A DNA stretch of 64,000 bases from Kalmusia sp. IMI 367209 (taxonomy: Eukaryota; Ascomycota; Dothideomycetes; Pleosporales; Didymosphaeriaceae), in assembly GCA_027946365.1 (NCBI GenBank), contig JAPEUQ010000008.1, positions 186,001 to 250,000 on the forward strand, given 5' to 3'. Within the stretch, counting starts at the first letter, position 1; each line of letters opens with the position of its first letter. This document shows, one piece after another, positions 45,353 through 56,262 of the stretch. The position numbers and the translations under genes were made by a program. The notes below the pieces were generated by a model that was given only the letters and a program-made list of their open reading frames with translations, searched no databases and was not told the DNA's origin.

Positions 45353-46477
45353 ATGCTTAAACGTAAAGCGAAGGAGTTGCCTAGCCCTAAGGATCGTGCT
45401 GAGAATGACGACCAGCAAAAACGCCGCAAAACAGACCTGATATTTACCTGGGACAAAAAGGAATGGGTGCCTGCTCGAAGGTTCAAGGCCAATGTCATTG
45501 AATTGAAAGACAATGCCAAATCCAAGGTGTTTATAGTCAAGAAAACGCTCAAGGCTTTCAAAGGCACAGATGGTCTCAAGCCACCTCGCGAAGTCATACT
45601 ACTCAACGGTGTACCCGACTGCAATCGCTTCGTGAAGCCCATCGACATCATTGCTAGCGAGGCACACGCGGAGTACACCTTGATCTTCGAATCCTACAAG
45701 CTAGGAGATCTTTCCGACTGGCGAAATGCACAGTTTGAGATGCAAGGCTGCAAGGAGATACCCGAAGCCTTTCTCTGGCGCTTCCTCGCGCATATGACGC
45801 AAGCTTTGGCGGTGCTCCAAAACATTGCTGGTCCTTACCCTGATGAGCGCAGTGCCATCTTGCACCGGGACATCAAGCCAGATAACATCCTGGTCACGAA
45901 GAATGGCACGAGTTTCCCTTCGTTTAAGCTCCACGACTTTGGCTGCTCATCTGAATATGATGCTGAACTCGTCAATCAAGACGTTTGGGGCGGGACGTAC
46001 GCTTGGTCGCCGCCAGAGCACCCGTTCGTCCATAGCTTAGCTGCTGAGGTCTGGTGCATGGGCGCTTGTCTTCACTACATCGCGTTCGGGGAATTCATGT
46101 ACCAAGAAAATGACGTGGATTTTCTCGGTAAACTAAGTGCCAAAGACCGAGCCCTGGCAATGAAGTTCCGCTACAAGTACAAGTCAGACCAGGAGTGGTA
46201 TAAGGCCTGGGCTCCTCGCCTTGTCACACCGATCAACATGGGATACTCGAGCCGCACAAAGTTTCCGGTCAATCGAGAGCTGAAGGAAAGTTCATATAAA
46301 CCACGCTACAGCGATGATATAAATATGTGGATGATGGAATGTCTCAACCCTCATCCATCCGAACGTCCTTCGCTGGAGACGCTGGTGAAAGAGATGATTC
46401 CCAATGCTCGAATGATGTTGCAAAAATTAGGCGGTCGGTCTGCACTTGTGGATATGGAGCTCGAATTGGTTGACTAG
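45353..46477 (+). CDS. Divergent protein kinase
   Basis: Intronless frame of 374 residues. N-terminus is basic (MLKRKAKELPSPKDR, QQKRRKTD), resembling a nuclear localisation signal. Kinase landmarks: a VKK motif near residue 62 that may provide the ATP-binding Lys, although the glycine loop is not evident; HRDIKPDN (171-178), the canonical catalytic loop; HDFGCS (195-197 is DFG); then WGGTYAWSPPEHPF in place of the usual APE, and AAEVWCMGACLHYIAFG for subdomain IX. NPHPSERPSLETLVKEM is the terminal Arg-containing subdomain. The catalytic residues are present, so activity is plausible, but the poor N-lobe places it among fast-evolving fungal-specific kinases. Target unknown. Confidence 0.75.
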   Translation: MLKRKAKELPSPKDRAENDDQQKRRKTDLIFTWDKKEWVPARRFKANVIELKDNAKSKVFIVKKTLKAFKGTDGLKPPREVILLNGVPDCNRFVKPIDIIASEAHAEYTLIFESYKLGDLSDWRNAQFEMQGCKEIPEAFLWRFLAHMTQALAVLQNIAGPYPDERSAILHRDIKPDNILVTKNGTSFPSFKLHDFGCSSEYDAELVNQDVWGGTYAWSPPEHPFVHSLAAEVWCMGACLHYIAFGEFMYQENDVDFLGKLSAKDRALAMKFRYKYKSDQEWYKAWAPRLVTPINMGYSSRTKFPVNRELKESSYKPRYSDDINMWMMECLNPHPSERPSLETLVKEMIPNARMMLQKLGGRSALVDMELELVD

Positions 46478-46708
46478 ACGGGACAGCCATATATATTTCT
46501 TTGGTGCACTTCATCGCAAGGGTCTTGGAAAATCTATACATTTCCACTCTCCTGCACTGGATTCGTTTCGTGTGAGCTCACGGGTACAGCATTGAATCTT
46601 GATCTTCTGACTGCATTATATACTTGGTATGCTTAGCAAACAGAAGAATTTTCTGCTGCAGTGTTGTACATGGTCTAGTAGACTAGGTGTGGTATCTCCC
46701 TTCCGATA

Positions 46709-47850
46709 TTACACCTCCACAATGTCGCCGTTGAGCTTGACTAACCAAGTACGCCATTGCTTGATCCCGCCAATCAACATGTCATCATCAGTCCCGGGCG
46801 TCGTGAACGTCAGTGCTGATCCTGGCCTAATTCCGAGGCACGGCGCGAAACCCTTCTCCACTTCGTCGCTCGTCATACTCCAATGGTCACGACGTTGGCC
46901 GTTCGTGTATCTAAAAGGAGAAATAACATTAGCTCATGAAGTAATGCTTTTTGGTGAGAATGTACTTACAGGAACAAACCTAAGGGTCGGACACGGTGAT
47001 GAACAAAATGCTTCATGGTACCGTCATAGTCGGGTATTGCAGAATTGTAATGATCGACTCGCTTTCCTTGGTCCTTGCGCACAAGTTGGAGACCCCCGAG
47101 ATAGAATGGATATGGAATGACGCTGCACTCGTTGAGATCATCGCGGTCTAGAATCGACCCATCTCTCAGGTCCTCGCTGCTGCATACAGCGATCTGAATT
47201 GTACGTAGTTGCATGGGCGCAGGTAGGGCCAGAGGCTTGTTTCGCTTTGGATATGTAGGTATACGTGGAATCGTATGAGGACGCCAAAGCCCGGTGGCAT
47301 GTTCAACAATGAAATCTACCACTTGCTGTAGGGGATACCAACCAGAGCAGCGACCTTCTGCCACAGACCAGTCGGTAACGGACATGGGGAACATGATCTT
47401 CGACTGTACGACATGTAGGGGTATGAACGCATGGAAGATCTTGAGGTGCGTCAGGCGCGGGCAAACGCGTAAAACAAAATCTTCAGCCCCAACAGTTGGG
47501 TTAGGAATTGACATTGCGCGAGGCATGAACACGGCACTGCTTCCGAAAACCAGATGTGGATCGGTGATGTTGCTTGTTTTCTCGTTCTCGAAGAATATTG
47601 TTGCCGAGAGTTCCATGGTGGACACTTCGGCGTAGAAGCATTTATTGAGTAAGTGAATGTCGACAGGGAGAGCATTGTCGACTCGAAAGTCAACGACGTA
47701 CTGGTTCAGGATATGCAGCGAAGGGTCGGGTGACCAGGTCCAACCGACTTCACTTGATACATAGTCGTAGATCATAGAGCGGATCCTAGGTGGAAAGCGA
47801 CCAAGTCTCCCGAAGCAAAGAGGGTCGTCGGGGGCTCGATTGGATTGCAT
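46709..47850 (-). CDS. F-box/2EXR-like hypothetical protein
   Basis: Two exons: 47850-46970 and 46920-46709, 49-nt intron (GTAAGT donor). About 364 residues. The N-terminus GRLGRFPPRIRSMIYDYV matches the 2EXR/F-box-like start (FPPEIRxMIYDYV), and DIHLLNKCFYAEVSTM matches the second block (LLxxNxxxxxE). VCPRLTHLKIFHAF looks like a leucine-rich strand as in similar fungal proteins. The second exon ends GGIKQWRTWLVKLNGDIVEV. No other domain is seen. Its role is unknown; members of the family are often accessory genes with variable presence between strains. Confidence 0.65.
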
Positions 47851-50370
47851 ATCGTCGACGGCCGCTCAGTAGATACGATGGAAAGTTGCTATGAGGGTGG
47901 GCTGTGTGGTACTGGCGAGCTTTTGTGTCAGACGCGACAACGCTAGCCTGTTTCCAAGAGGATGAATGCTACTCACCTTGGTAGTGTCGCACGAGGCAAG
48001 CAGCGCCAGTCCCTTCGAAATAGGATATACGCTCAACTCTCTCATGTACTCCTTCTCTATGAGCTCCTCTGTAGGGAAGAAACCGCAAGTTGGAGAGGGA
48101 GAAAAGAAAGTGCGTGCGAGAAATCCAGCGGGGTTGGAGGCGGGGCCAAGGTGGGCAGTCAGGAATAGGAAAGCACGCTAGGGCTTGAGGAGCGGAGCGG
48201 GTAACCGACATAGATCCATATCGTTGCTTCGAAGGTGATGACCAAGAGGGTGCAATGTCTTCGGTATCGTAGGGCATGGGATGGCGAGTATAGAATGCTA
48301 GTTGGGATGGTATTGAAGTCCTTTTGGCTGCATATCTACACATGGTATGACCATAGTTAGCATCTGTGCGATTAGTACGGTAGAAAACATACCTGCTCCC
48401 CATCTCATGGGCGCGAACGCTGTGTTGTCCTCCTCGCGGTCGACTGCCCATTGCAAGTTTCCATGCTTGTTTGCTCATTGATTTCTCAGGATCATGCCAT
48501 ACAAGTAGCATTGAGGGCCCTAGCCGGTGAACAGAGTCTCCAGGGAAGTCCACTTGCACCATGACCACGCCATCACAGCACCGCGAAGCACGCCCACCTC
48601 ACCCTTGACCTCGACCTCTCGAGGCATCGTCAATAACAGTTACACTGGGGGTGCGTACTTTGCAAGCACATTTGCAACCCTTCATCGCAGCTGACAGGCC
48701 CAGAGAATGTCGAGTCTCGATGCATCCGTTTCCTCCGCCGTATTGCGCGCCGCATTTCCAGCAGCTTCAAAGCCACCGACAGCGATAAGTGGACACGGCC
48801 GGAATACCTTCGAGGTACGTATACATCCCACCGTTGTACTTGGTCGGCCCGGCGAACAGCGACCCCAAAGTTCTCCACGCCCTTCACACTCTTTCCTCTC
48901 CTGGCAGCATGGATGCCACCGCCAAGAATAGTTGCGTCCACGGCACACTTGCAAAGTACGTGTAAACCATACGGCGGTAGCTGACATATCGAACAATAGG
49001 ATACCCCGGACGTCCTCGATAATGTTCACCCTCTCCCGGTTCTAACAGCTTCGAAGCCATCGCCGCCGTTCCTTGCGTGCCTGCCGCATACACACATATA
49101 CTCTTTCTTGTCTACCGGCATTCAGCAGTAGGAATTCGGCAGACCTGCAAGCGCTGAGATCCTCGAAGCCAAGTCCACCACACATCTGCACCGGTGGAGA
49201 ACGGACGACGATAACTTACAACCTCTTGCTTGCCGGAGCAGACAAGAACGAGTCAGCCCAGAGGACACGTTCGTGATTTGTCTACACGATCGACGGATAT
49301 GACACCAGCATCTACAATCTCTTTCTTGCCAGCGCACCCTCGAGGGTGCACACGATATTCTTCGAACCCAATGCCCTTGAAGGCTCACCGGGCAAACAAT
49401 CGTACTGCTGGAGGACGGGAGACAGAGTGTTGCTTACCATTTGCTTACCAGAGCAAACGTGAGGTAGCACGCGAGACCGCCTCGCGCCCAATGGCCCCGA
49501 CGCCCGGTGGAGGACCGGAGACTACAATGTATGACCTCTTGCCCGAAGAAGTACACGGTACCCTTCCCGCCCTGAAGGCCTCGAAGCCTCTCAAATGCAT
49601 CCGTACCTGCGGAGAACACGACACGACGGCGATCCATAATCTCTTGCTAACCGGGGCTTATACACGCATGAGCATGACCCGGTGACTCGTTCGGCGAGCT
49701 CTCAATACCAATACTGGAACAGTGGAAAATGTACTGCGTCCCGGCTTGCTCAAGGTCTCCTGGCGAATTTTATCCATGACCATTGCTTGATGAGAAGGAA
49801 CAAACACCAGGAGCAGACCGAACTGGGGTGGGACTGATCACCTACCTTCTTCCCCCACATAGCTCTCTTGAAGCAGACGCAATGGACGTAGGGCGACACA
49901 AACCACCTCTTCGAGAGGAATACAGCGAGACACGGGCGGAGCGTGAGGCGAAGGGCACCGTCAAATCAGACGACACCAGCGATGGAGGCACACACAGCGC
50001 AAGCAAACAGCTTGCCGAGGGGCACGAACCAACATCACCACAACACGACACGGCCTACAGGTCTTCAAGCAACTATCACATGCATGGGACATGCATTAAG
50101 ATATTAGAGGTTGCTCTTATTCCATGTAGGGGTATCCATGCTGTCTCCTTACACATGTAGGCGCTCGGCCCGATATCCTCCGATGTATCCTCCGATGAAC
50201 AGTTGCCGTTCATGTCCTCAAAGCCTCAGTACGCGAAACGTCGCCTCAGGCCCATGTCCACCACCAAGCCGCTCCAGCGACTACCACCCCCATGATAAAT
50301 ATACTATTACATTTTAGCTACATGCTTGAATCTGGTAATACATGAGAAGGGGGTAAATGATGATATGGGC
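47851..50370. other. Intergenic region, 2.5 kb
   Basis: Divergent or uncertain content. A minus-strand frame from ATG 48562 to 47969 (about 197 residues) has no recognisable motif and may be chance. The central part is a degenerate tandem-repeat field (next entry). No intact gene is supported. Confidence 0.4.
48767..49690. repeat. Degenerate tandem repeats, period about 100-112 nt
   Basis: The sequence TCGAAGCC and close variants recurs at 48767 (TCAAAGCC), 49051, 49163, 49371, 49481 (CTCGCGCCC) and 49581, so spacings are near 100-112 nt or multiples. Each unit also carries GGAGA, then CGAC-rich sequence and a TACAATCTCTTGCTTGCCGG-like end; compare 49211-49235 with 49631-49655. Units are strongly diverged. 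In one frame the end translates as YNLLLAGADKN or HNLLLTGA, which resembles the end of an ankyrin unit, but the 100-112-nt period does not keep a constant frame. Confidence 0.6.
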
Positions 50371-53085
50371 TTACTTAGCCGGGCGTGAAAGGCAGGAACG
50401 GAAATGGGTATACATCTTCTTGAAGATGCCATGATGATAATCCTTGCTCGTTGTGTAGGGATAAGGAGTGCGGGGGCGTTTGTCTGTATCAGGATTGAGG
50501 TTGCCCTGGTCGGGGTCCGAGAATGTAACCGCTGATGAATTAGCCACGGGCGGTTCTGGAGGCAACGCAACCGTGTCGAAGACCCTTCCATACCTCCGAG
50601 TCTCATCCTCTTCATTGTGGGCATTATTGCACTGCCCGATAACAAGGGGATGGCGATGTCGCATAGGGGTGACTAACTGATCTTCGTGGATAGCCTCATA
50701 AGGGGGTGGAGGCTGGCGTGAGGTAGTACCCCGAGGGGCGAGTTCCAATACCGGTGATGGGAGCTGTGAGTCCTGCCCACCATCACTATCCTCGTCGGCG
50801 TCCTCTCTAATTGACTGCAGAGAAGCAGATGAACGGATAGGTGCAAGTTCTACTGAGGAACAAGACCGTGTTGAAAAGACAGGTGAATCAACATTGACAG
50901 TTGAAGGTACACCTATATCCTCCGAGAGACGTCGTCCAATGTCTCTGAGCCGACCCACGAGTTCATTCCGCTCGACAGGGAATATTTCTAGGCTAGAATC
51001 ACGCAAATTCTGGTCCTCATCGTCAGACCGTGGCAGACTATGCGGGAGTCTACTTCGATGAGGGTCAAGAAATTGCGGGTTAGTGCGGCCGGTAAATGTC
51101 TGGACGAATTCAGAGAAATCCGGTGCACGGGGTCGATAGCTTTCTCCTCCGCTAGAAGTCTCACTGCCGGACTGTTCGTTGGACACCTGTATCGTAATGC
51201 GCTCGTGTGGCAGTAGAGACACCTCGTCAAGGATGGACTCATTCTCCCCAAACGTCGGTCGACGAGTAGTTCCAAAGATGCTATCCCTGGCGTTCTGTCG
51301 AAGAATCTCGGAGGTGAACGAGTCGGACTTGATAACAGTAAGATGATTTTCCTCGCCACTCATGATGCGTCGAGTGCGGGAACGCTCACTAGCAGTGTCG
51401 GTTGCAGTGGGGTCCGTATTGCATCGCTGTGACGAAACACCAGATCTAGAGACATTATCACTCTCACTAGAGTAGCCTGGCTCATGGGACATGGTCGGAA
51501 CCCGCTCAAGCTCACCAACACTGGAATCCTGAGATGTGGAGCCAAATGCCGTCTCATAGGACATCGTCGGAGCTCTATCAAGCTCGCCAGCGTCGGAACC
51601 CTGGGATGACAATGGGGATGCGGATTCGTGCAGCATCTTGGGCGCTCTGTCAAGCTCACTGAGATTTCCACCATCGTTCGAGCCTGTAGCCTCGGCGTCG
51701 CGTTCCCTGCGATGAGGAATACCAAACATGCGGGAGACCCTAGGAGCAAGGTTGCTATACTCATTGACGTACGCAATTTGCTCGTGAGGCAATGTTAGCA
51801 CTCGATCCAGTTCGTTCGCATCGTCGCTATAGATTGAAGAGGTCTCGAAAGGAAAAATCTCCTCAGAGCTGACACTATTGCGGATGCTATCGTCACCCTC
51901 TTCGAAAGACCATTCGTCGGGATCATAGCGCACACGCGGAGACTGTGCGAATTGAATACCCTGACCACCGTTTTCATACTCATCCACGAGAGTCGTTCCG
52001 CATGAGAATGGAATTTCTCTGTCATGCACATGGCCATTGTCGCCTCTCGCATTGCCATTGGTACGCATGTCGATCTCGTGCGGCATTCGTGGAGAGCGAC
52101 CCAGCTCATGGATATCGTCGGCCTCGCTCTCATCATAAGAGAGATGGTTGGCAAAGTCACCGATATCCTCGCTCGGAGTGTTGGCCATATTGTCACCGGT
52201 CTCATGCGACATGAGCGGGGCATGTGCGAACTCGCCAAGGTTGCTGACCGCATTATGTGACCCCGCATGCATGGCGGATGTGCTGGGATCGTTTGACGGC
52301 GTCGGGAGGGGACCAGCGACCCAGCCCCAACGTTTCTCCTTGATCAGAGCACTCAGAGCTGAAGGCCCAGAGACCGAGAATGCGGACGAGGGTCCTGCAG
52401 TGTCGACTGCGTTCGGTGCCGATGGCGCATCAATAGTCGGGTGAGCAACGGCTTCGTCAAAGTTATGCTCAGCATACCCGATGTTGTTCAGATTGCCCGA
52501 ACCATCGCTACCTATATGTCTGTCAACTTCATGCTATGCTTTGGGGGACTCATTGCCCGACTGCACCGAATAGCAGTCGTGGCAGCAGCACCAGGTCCAT
52601 TGCCTGAGCCGCTGCAGACGGACGCAATCAGATTGGAGAAACTTACCAATCTCCTTGGATCTATCCAGGATCCATTCATCGCCAACGTACATCTTGTATT
52701 GGTAGGCCGACTCAGGGACGTTGTCAAAGTGGCGAGTGAAAACTTGCCGGCCGGATTCATTGGTACTGACGGCCATCTCAAGACGCTCCCAGTTGTTGAG
52801 AGACGTATGGAGGTAGACAGGAGGTTTAACATCCGGGCAGGAGAAAGTTACCGTCGCTCGGCCAGTCATCGTTACATTGCCAGATCCGGAAGGAGGAGTG
52901 GGAAAGGATGAAAAACGAACTTCTGAATTAGAAAATGCTCGATACGTATTGGAGTCTCCCGGTTCATCCACGCACAAGGCGTCCACGGGGTCGAGGGCTG
53001 GAGGCTGTTGAGTGGAAGCGATGTCAGTCAGTGAGGATGTTTGTTGGGCGCTGTGTTTCTCAGGCCTCTTGGACCTGAAAAGCAT
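50371..53085 (-). CDS. CBM48 (AMPK-beta glycogen-binding-like) protein with long repetitive tail
   Basis: Two exons: 53085-52647 and 52511-50371, intron 135 nt, joining DRSKEIG to SDGSGNLNNI. About 860 residues. Residues about 60-170 form a CBM48 domain: VTFSCPDVKPPVYLHTSLNN, NWERLEM, a charged strand region, YQYKMYVGDEWILDRSKE and NLNNI, as in AMPK beta subunits and fungal homologues. A conserved KEKRWGWV box follows. The rest is disordered, with a recurring motif of the form ELDRxPxMxHE (see finding). The start at 53085 is the first true ATG in frame; the upstream frame begins at TTG. The domain usually binds alpha-glucan; the tail could be a scaffold or a binding site. No enzyme domain is present. 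Confidence 0.78.
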
Positions 53086-54740
53086 CGTGCACGACAGTGC
53101 AACGCGCTTCTGGGATGAGAGCAATAAGTGTGAGGGTAGGAGGGTATGTGGAGTAGGAAGAGAAGGGAATGCGGATGAAGAAGAGAAGGAGAGAACTCAC
53201 AAGCGTGGATGAAGTTTTGGTTCCTGCGGTTGAGAGGGCAAGTGTGGGTGGGTGCGACTGCCCTCTCGAGGGCACTGCTCATGAGTGTGCTAGCCTTGGA
53301 GGGCTGCCAGAGGGCCTACGCGAAGTCAAGGAAGGCAGACGGAAGGCATTCGACCGCCAAAGTCTCTGCTGCTTGTCCCACAGCATGGTCATGGTGAATA
53401 TATGTCTCTCGAAGCTTTCTTCTCCTCTGGGACCCTCATAACGCGTTTGTTTATGGCTGACCCTCAAAAGCTCATTCTCTTTAGAGGCTGCTCCAGAGCA
53501 TGGGAGGCATCAATCAGTCATGCGGGAGAAACTCGCCTGTCACGAGCTGCGAACATCGTTTTCTAAGCCTTACGTGTCATACACCGCCCCTTTGTGGGTC
53601 GTGTGACTCTGCAATAGGGTGAAGCACGTTAGTGGGCGGAGTTTACGAACGCTGGTCGAGTGGTAGACGCATTCAGAGCTTGCGCAACAATCTAAGGGAG
53701 CGGAGCGGAGTTTGGGGTGGTCTTGAACACCACTCCTATTCCTAATTGTGTCAAAGTAAGCCCATCTCGATCTTCATTTTCCAAAAGCCATGCTGGAGGT
53801 CTGGACGAAGGTTGTTCCGCTGCTTGTAAAGTTGAGCCCTGGTCGGGGGCTGCCTATCATGTGTTGCCCCGCGCCGCAGAGGTGCCCTTTGCAGCCGGGC
53901 TCTCGTCCCTCAACAACTCGCTGTCAAACGCTACTCAATGCTACCGTCCCCATTGGCAGTCTTTTGTCCTTCCCACTGCGCGCCACCACACAATTCAACC
54001 TTGCATTGAACGGTCCCCTGCATAAACCCTCACATCCCCGGTCCTCTCCCCCGGTTCCGTACGCGACCCCACGCTACACCGAAGCCTCCAATCTCAACGA
54101 GAGAAATACAGCGAATAAGAGTATTCACAAGATCCTCAGCAGGCTAATGCGAGGCCTGGGACGTTGTCATTGTGGCTATACGCTCGGTGGCTGGTTACCC
54201 CGACGCGCTCGAAAGTCCTTTCAGCAAGGTACAATGCCGAGAAGGCATTGGAAGCCACCGCGGAGCATTTAAACGCTTATACGCATAGTAAGGCCGCTCT
54301 TGTAAACACCGAACAGTACTATGAAGCCGACAGCGAGACCAGTCTGCCCTAGCGCAACTCACCAGAAGCGTAGGGATGCGAGAGGCGTGTGTACTATTGT
54401 GCACCAATGTCGATATGCTCGGAGTCTATATACAGAATGCGTTATAGATGCAAGCTACCGAATATCCGTGTCGTATCGCCGTCGAACACAGCTTGGCACC
54501 AATTTGACGACAGCGCGGCGTTTCCAAGCTTCAACAGAGGTGTCAAAAAGGCCACAAGCGAGGGACACGACGATCAAATACTCTATTGCATCATGCAATT
54601 ATTAGAGAGGAGTGGGTCTAGCATGGTTACATTATGGCAAGCAAGCGGGAAGAGTCATTGTAGGTCCGTCAAACTTCGCCACTTTGGCGCTGAGATTCGG
54701 TAACATATTCTTTTTCTCTATTCTTTGGGGACATAACTGA
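53086..54740. other. Intergenic region
   Basis: Upstream of the CBM48 gene (minus) and downstream of the second PTH11-like gene (minus). No gene supported; long frames at 53790-54272 have no motif. A D-arm-like run (ctggtcgagtggtagacgc, 53651-53669) is discussed under rejected items. Confidence 0.45.
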
Positions 54741-56262
54741 TCAGACACCAGCATCGGTTTGTGAGGGCGGAGCAAAGCCATCCCTTCGGGGCGAGGAAGG
54801 CATGTCCACAAATGTTGCTCTCGACAACCGTGTGTTCACCGTCTGCGCGACTCCAATCTGTGTCGACCCATACGGATCAGGGAACGCTTCACAATCGACC
54901 TCGTCATCCTCCGAGTTCCGCGAATCGTCGAAAAATGTTAGTCGCTTTGCGTTATCCGCTTCGCCGACACTTGATATAGACTTGGTTGGGAGCGTGGATG
55001 TGCTGGGCAGCTGCTGGAGTTGGACCTCTCCTCTTCGGCTCTTGAAACCCGATCTTACGAGCGTGGGAATCTGCGATGGAGAACCAGTGCGTGAAGGCAC
55101 AAAGCCCGACCACACTTGCTTCAAAAGCGGACTTAGGCTTGGAAGCGATGCAGCGACGATCCCCACATCGACCTCAATTTGTGACCAGACCGGAATCCAA
55201 GACCACCTCCAGCTTGTATCTCCGTACGGTCTCGAGGTGTCCTTTGTTTCAACTGCCATCGTAATGTAGCACAGTCGTATAACAGTCGCCACGAGAGGCA
55301 CTAGTCCAATCGAGAATATGAGAACAAGTGCATCTACAGTCGTTAGTAATCCGGATTATATCACGATAAATAGTAACTTACAGCGCTGCTTCCTGTCAAT
55401 TTTGAGAATCCCTAGCAGCGGCAAGGGAAACAAGACCAAGACCGAGTCAATGGCGACATTGATGGTCGCTTGCGATATGTAGAATGGGACCCAAGCTATG
55501 CATTTCTTTGAGAGTTTTTCAACGTCCCAGATACTGGCCACCGGTATGCACGCGAGCAACTCCACCTATATTTCGTTAAATAAGCTCATACTCACGAGTT
55601 GGATCGAGCTCATACCAAAAAAAAGGAAAGCGTAAACCCCGTGATGATTGCAGCCATGGTCCATACGACCGCTCCTCGCAAAAACCACGGAAGCCCTTTC
55701 TGTAAGGAGCATATGCGATGATAGAGGGCTAATATGCTCATTTTGACAGCCCTGAGTCCCCACGATTAGCGAGATATTCCAGACGAGACCGATGATAGCT
55801 AACCAATTCGCCACATAGTACAGCAACATGTTCATGTATTTGTACTGCGCTTGTCAGCATCTGCCAAACAGTCAACTTCCGGTTGAGCGCACCATCAGCA
55901 TTCTATTGAGCTGGTATACTTCGAGCTCGTCCGAGTGTCGTCCACGTCCATGCTTGACTTGAAGAACAAGGGTAGCCGTTTCACCGGCACCCAACAGCTG
56001 CTCACGGTCAACATCGCAGCCTGACGGTCGGGTCCCCAATTAATCAACTCACCAAAGCAATGCCAATAAACAAATCATCCAACCCGAACTTTTTGACCAG
56101 CCACCCACGAGTAAAAAAGCTATGCATACATCAGCATAGTCAACATGTTCCCTGGCATGCATAGACTCACCGTAGGGTCACAAAGAGGATCGCGACAGCA
56201 TATACGACGACGGTGACCCTGGTGATCAAAGGACCGCGGTCCTCAGATGCAGATTGCGCCAT
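54741..56262 (-). CDS. PTH11-like rhodopsin-domain integral membrane protein (second copy)
   Basis: Seven short exons with 45-60-nt introns give a continuous frame from ATG 56262 (MAQSASEDRGPLITRVTVVV) to the stop at 54741. Blocks of the fungal rhodopsin-domain family: VAILFVTLRFFTRGWLVKKF with GLDDLFIGIAL, VLQVKHGRGRHSDEL, YMNMLLYYVANWAVKMSILA, WTMAAIITGFTLSFFL, the loop LLACIPVASIWDVEK, KKCIAWVPFYISQATINVAI, VLVLFPLPLLGIL, and IEVDVGIVAASLPSL. The cytosolic tail is Ser and Thr rich. The same family as the gene at 30.1-31.4 kb but distant from it in sequence and exon layout. It probably senses an extracellular cue; no ligand can be inferred. Confidence 0.85.

Noticed and set aside
53649..53669. 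ctggtcgagtggtagacgc resembles a tRNA-Leu/Ser D-arm (A box)
   Set aside because: No B-box-like GGTTCGANTCC occurs at a suitable distance downstream and no cloverleaf forms.
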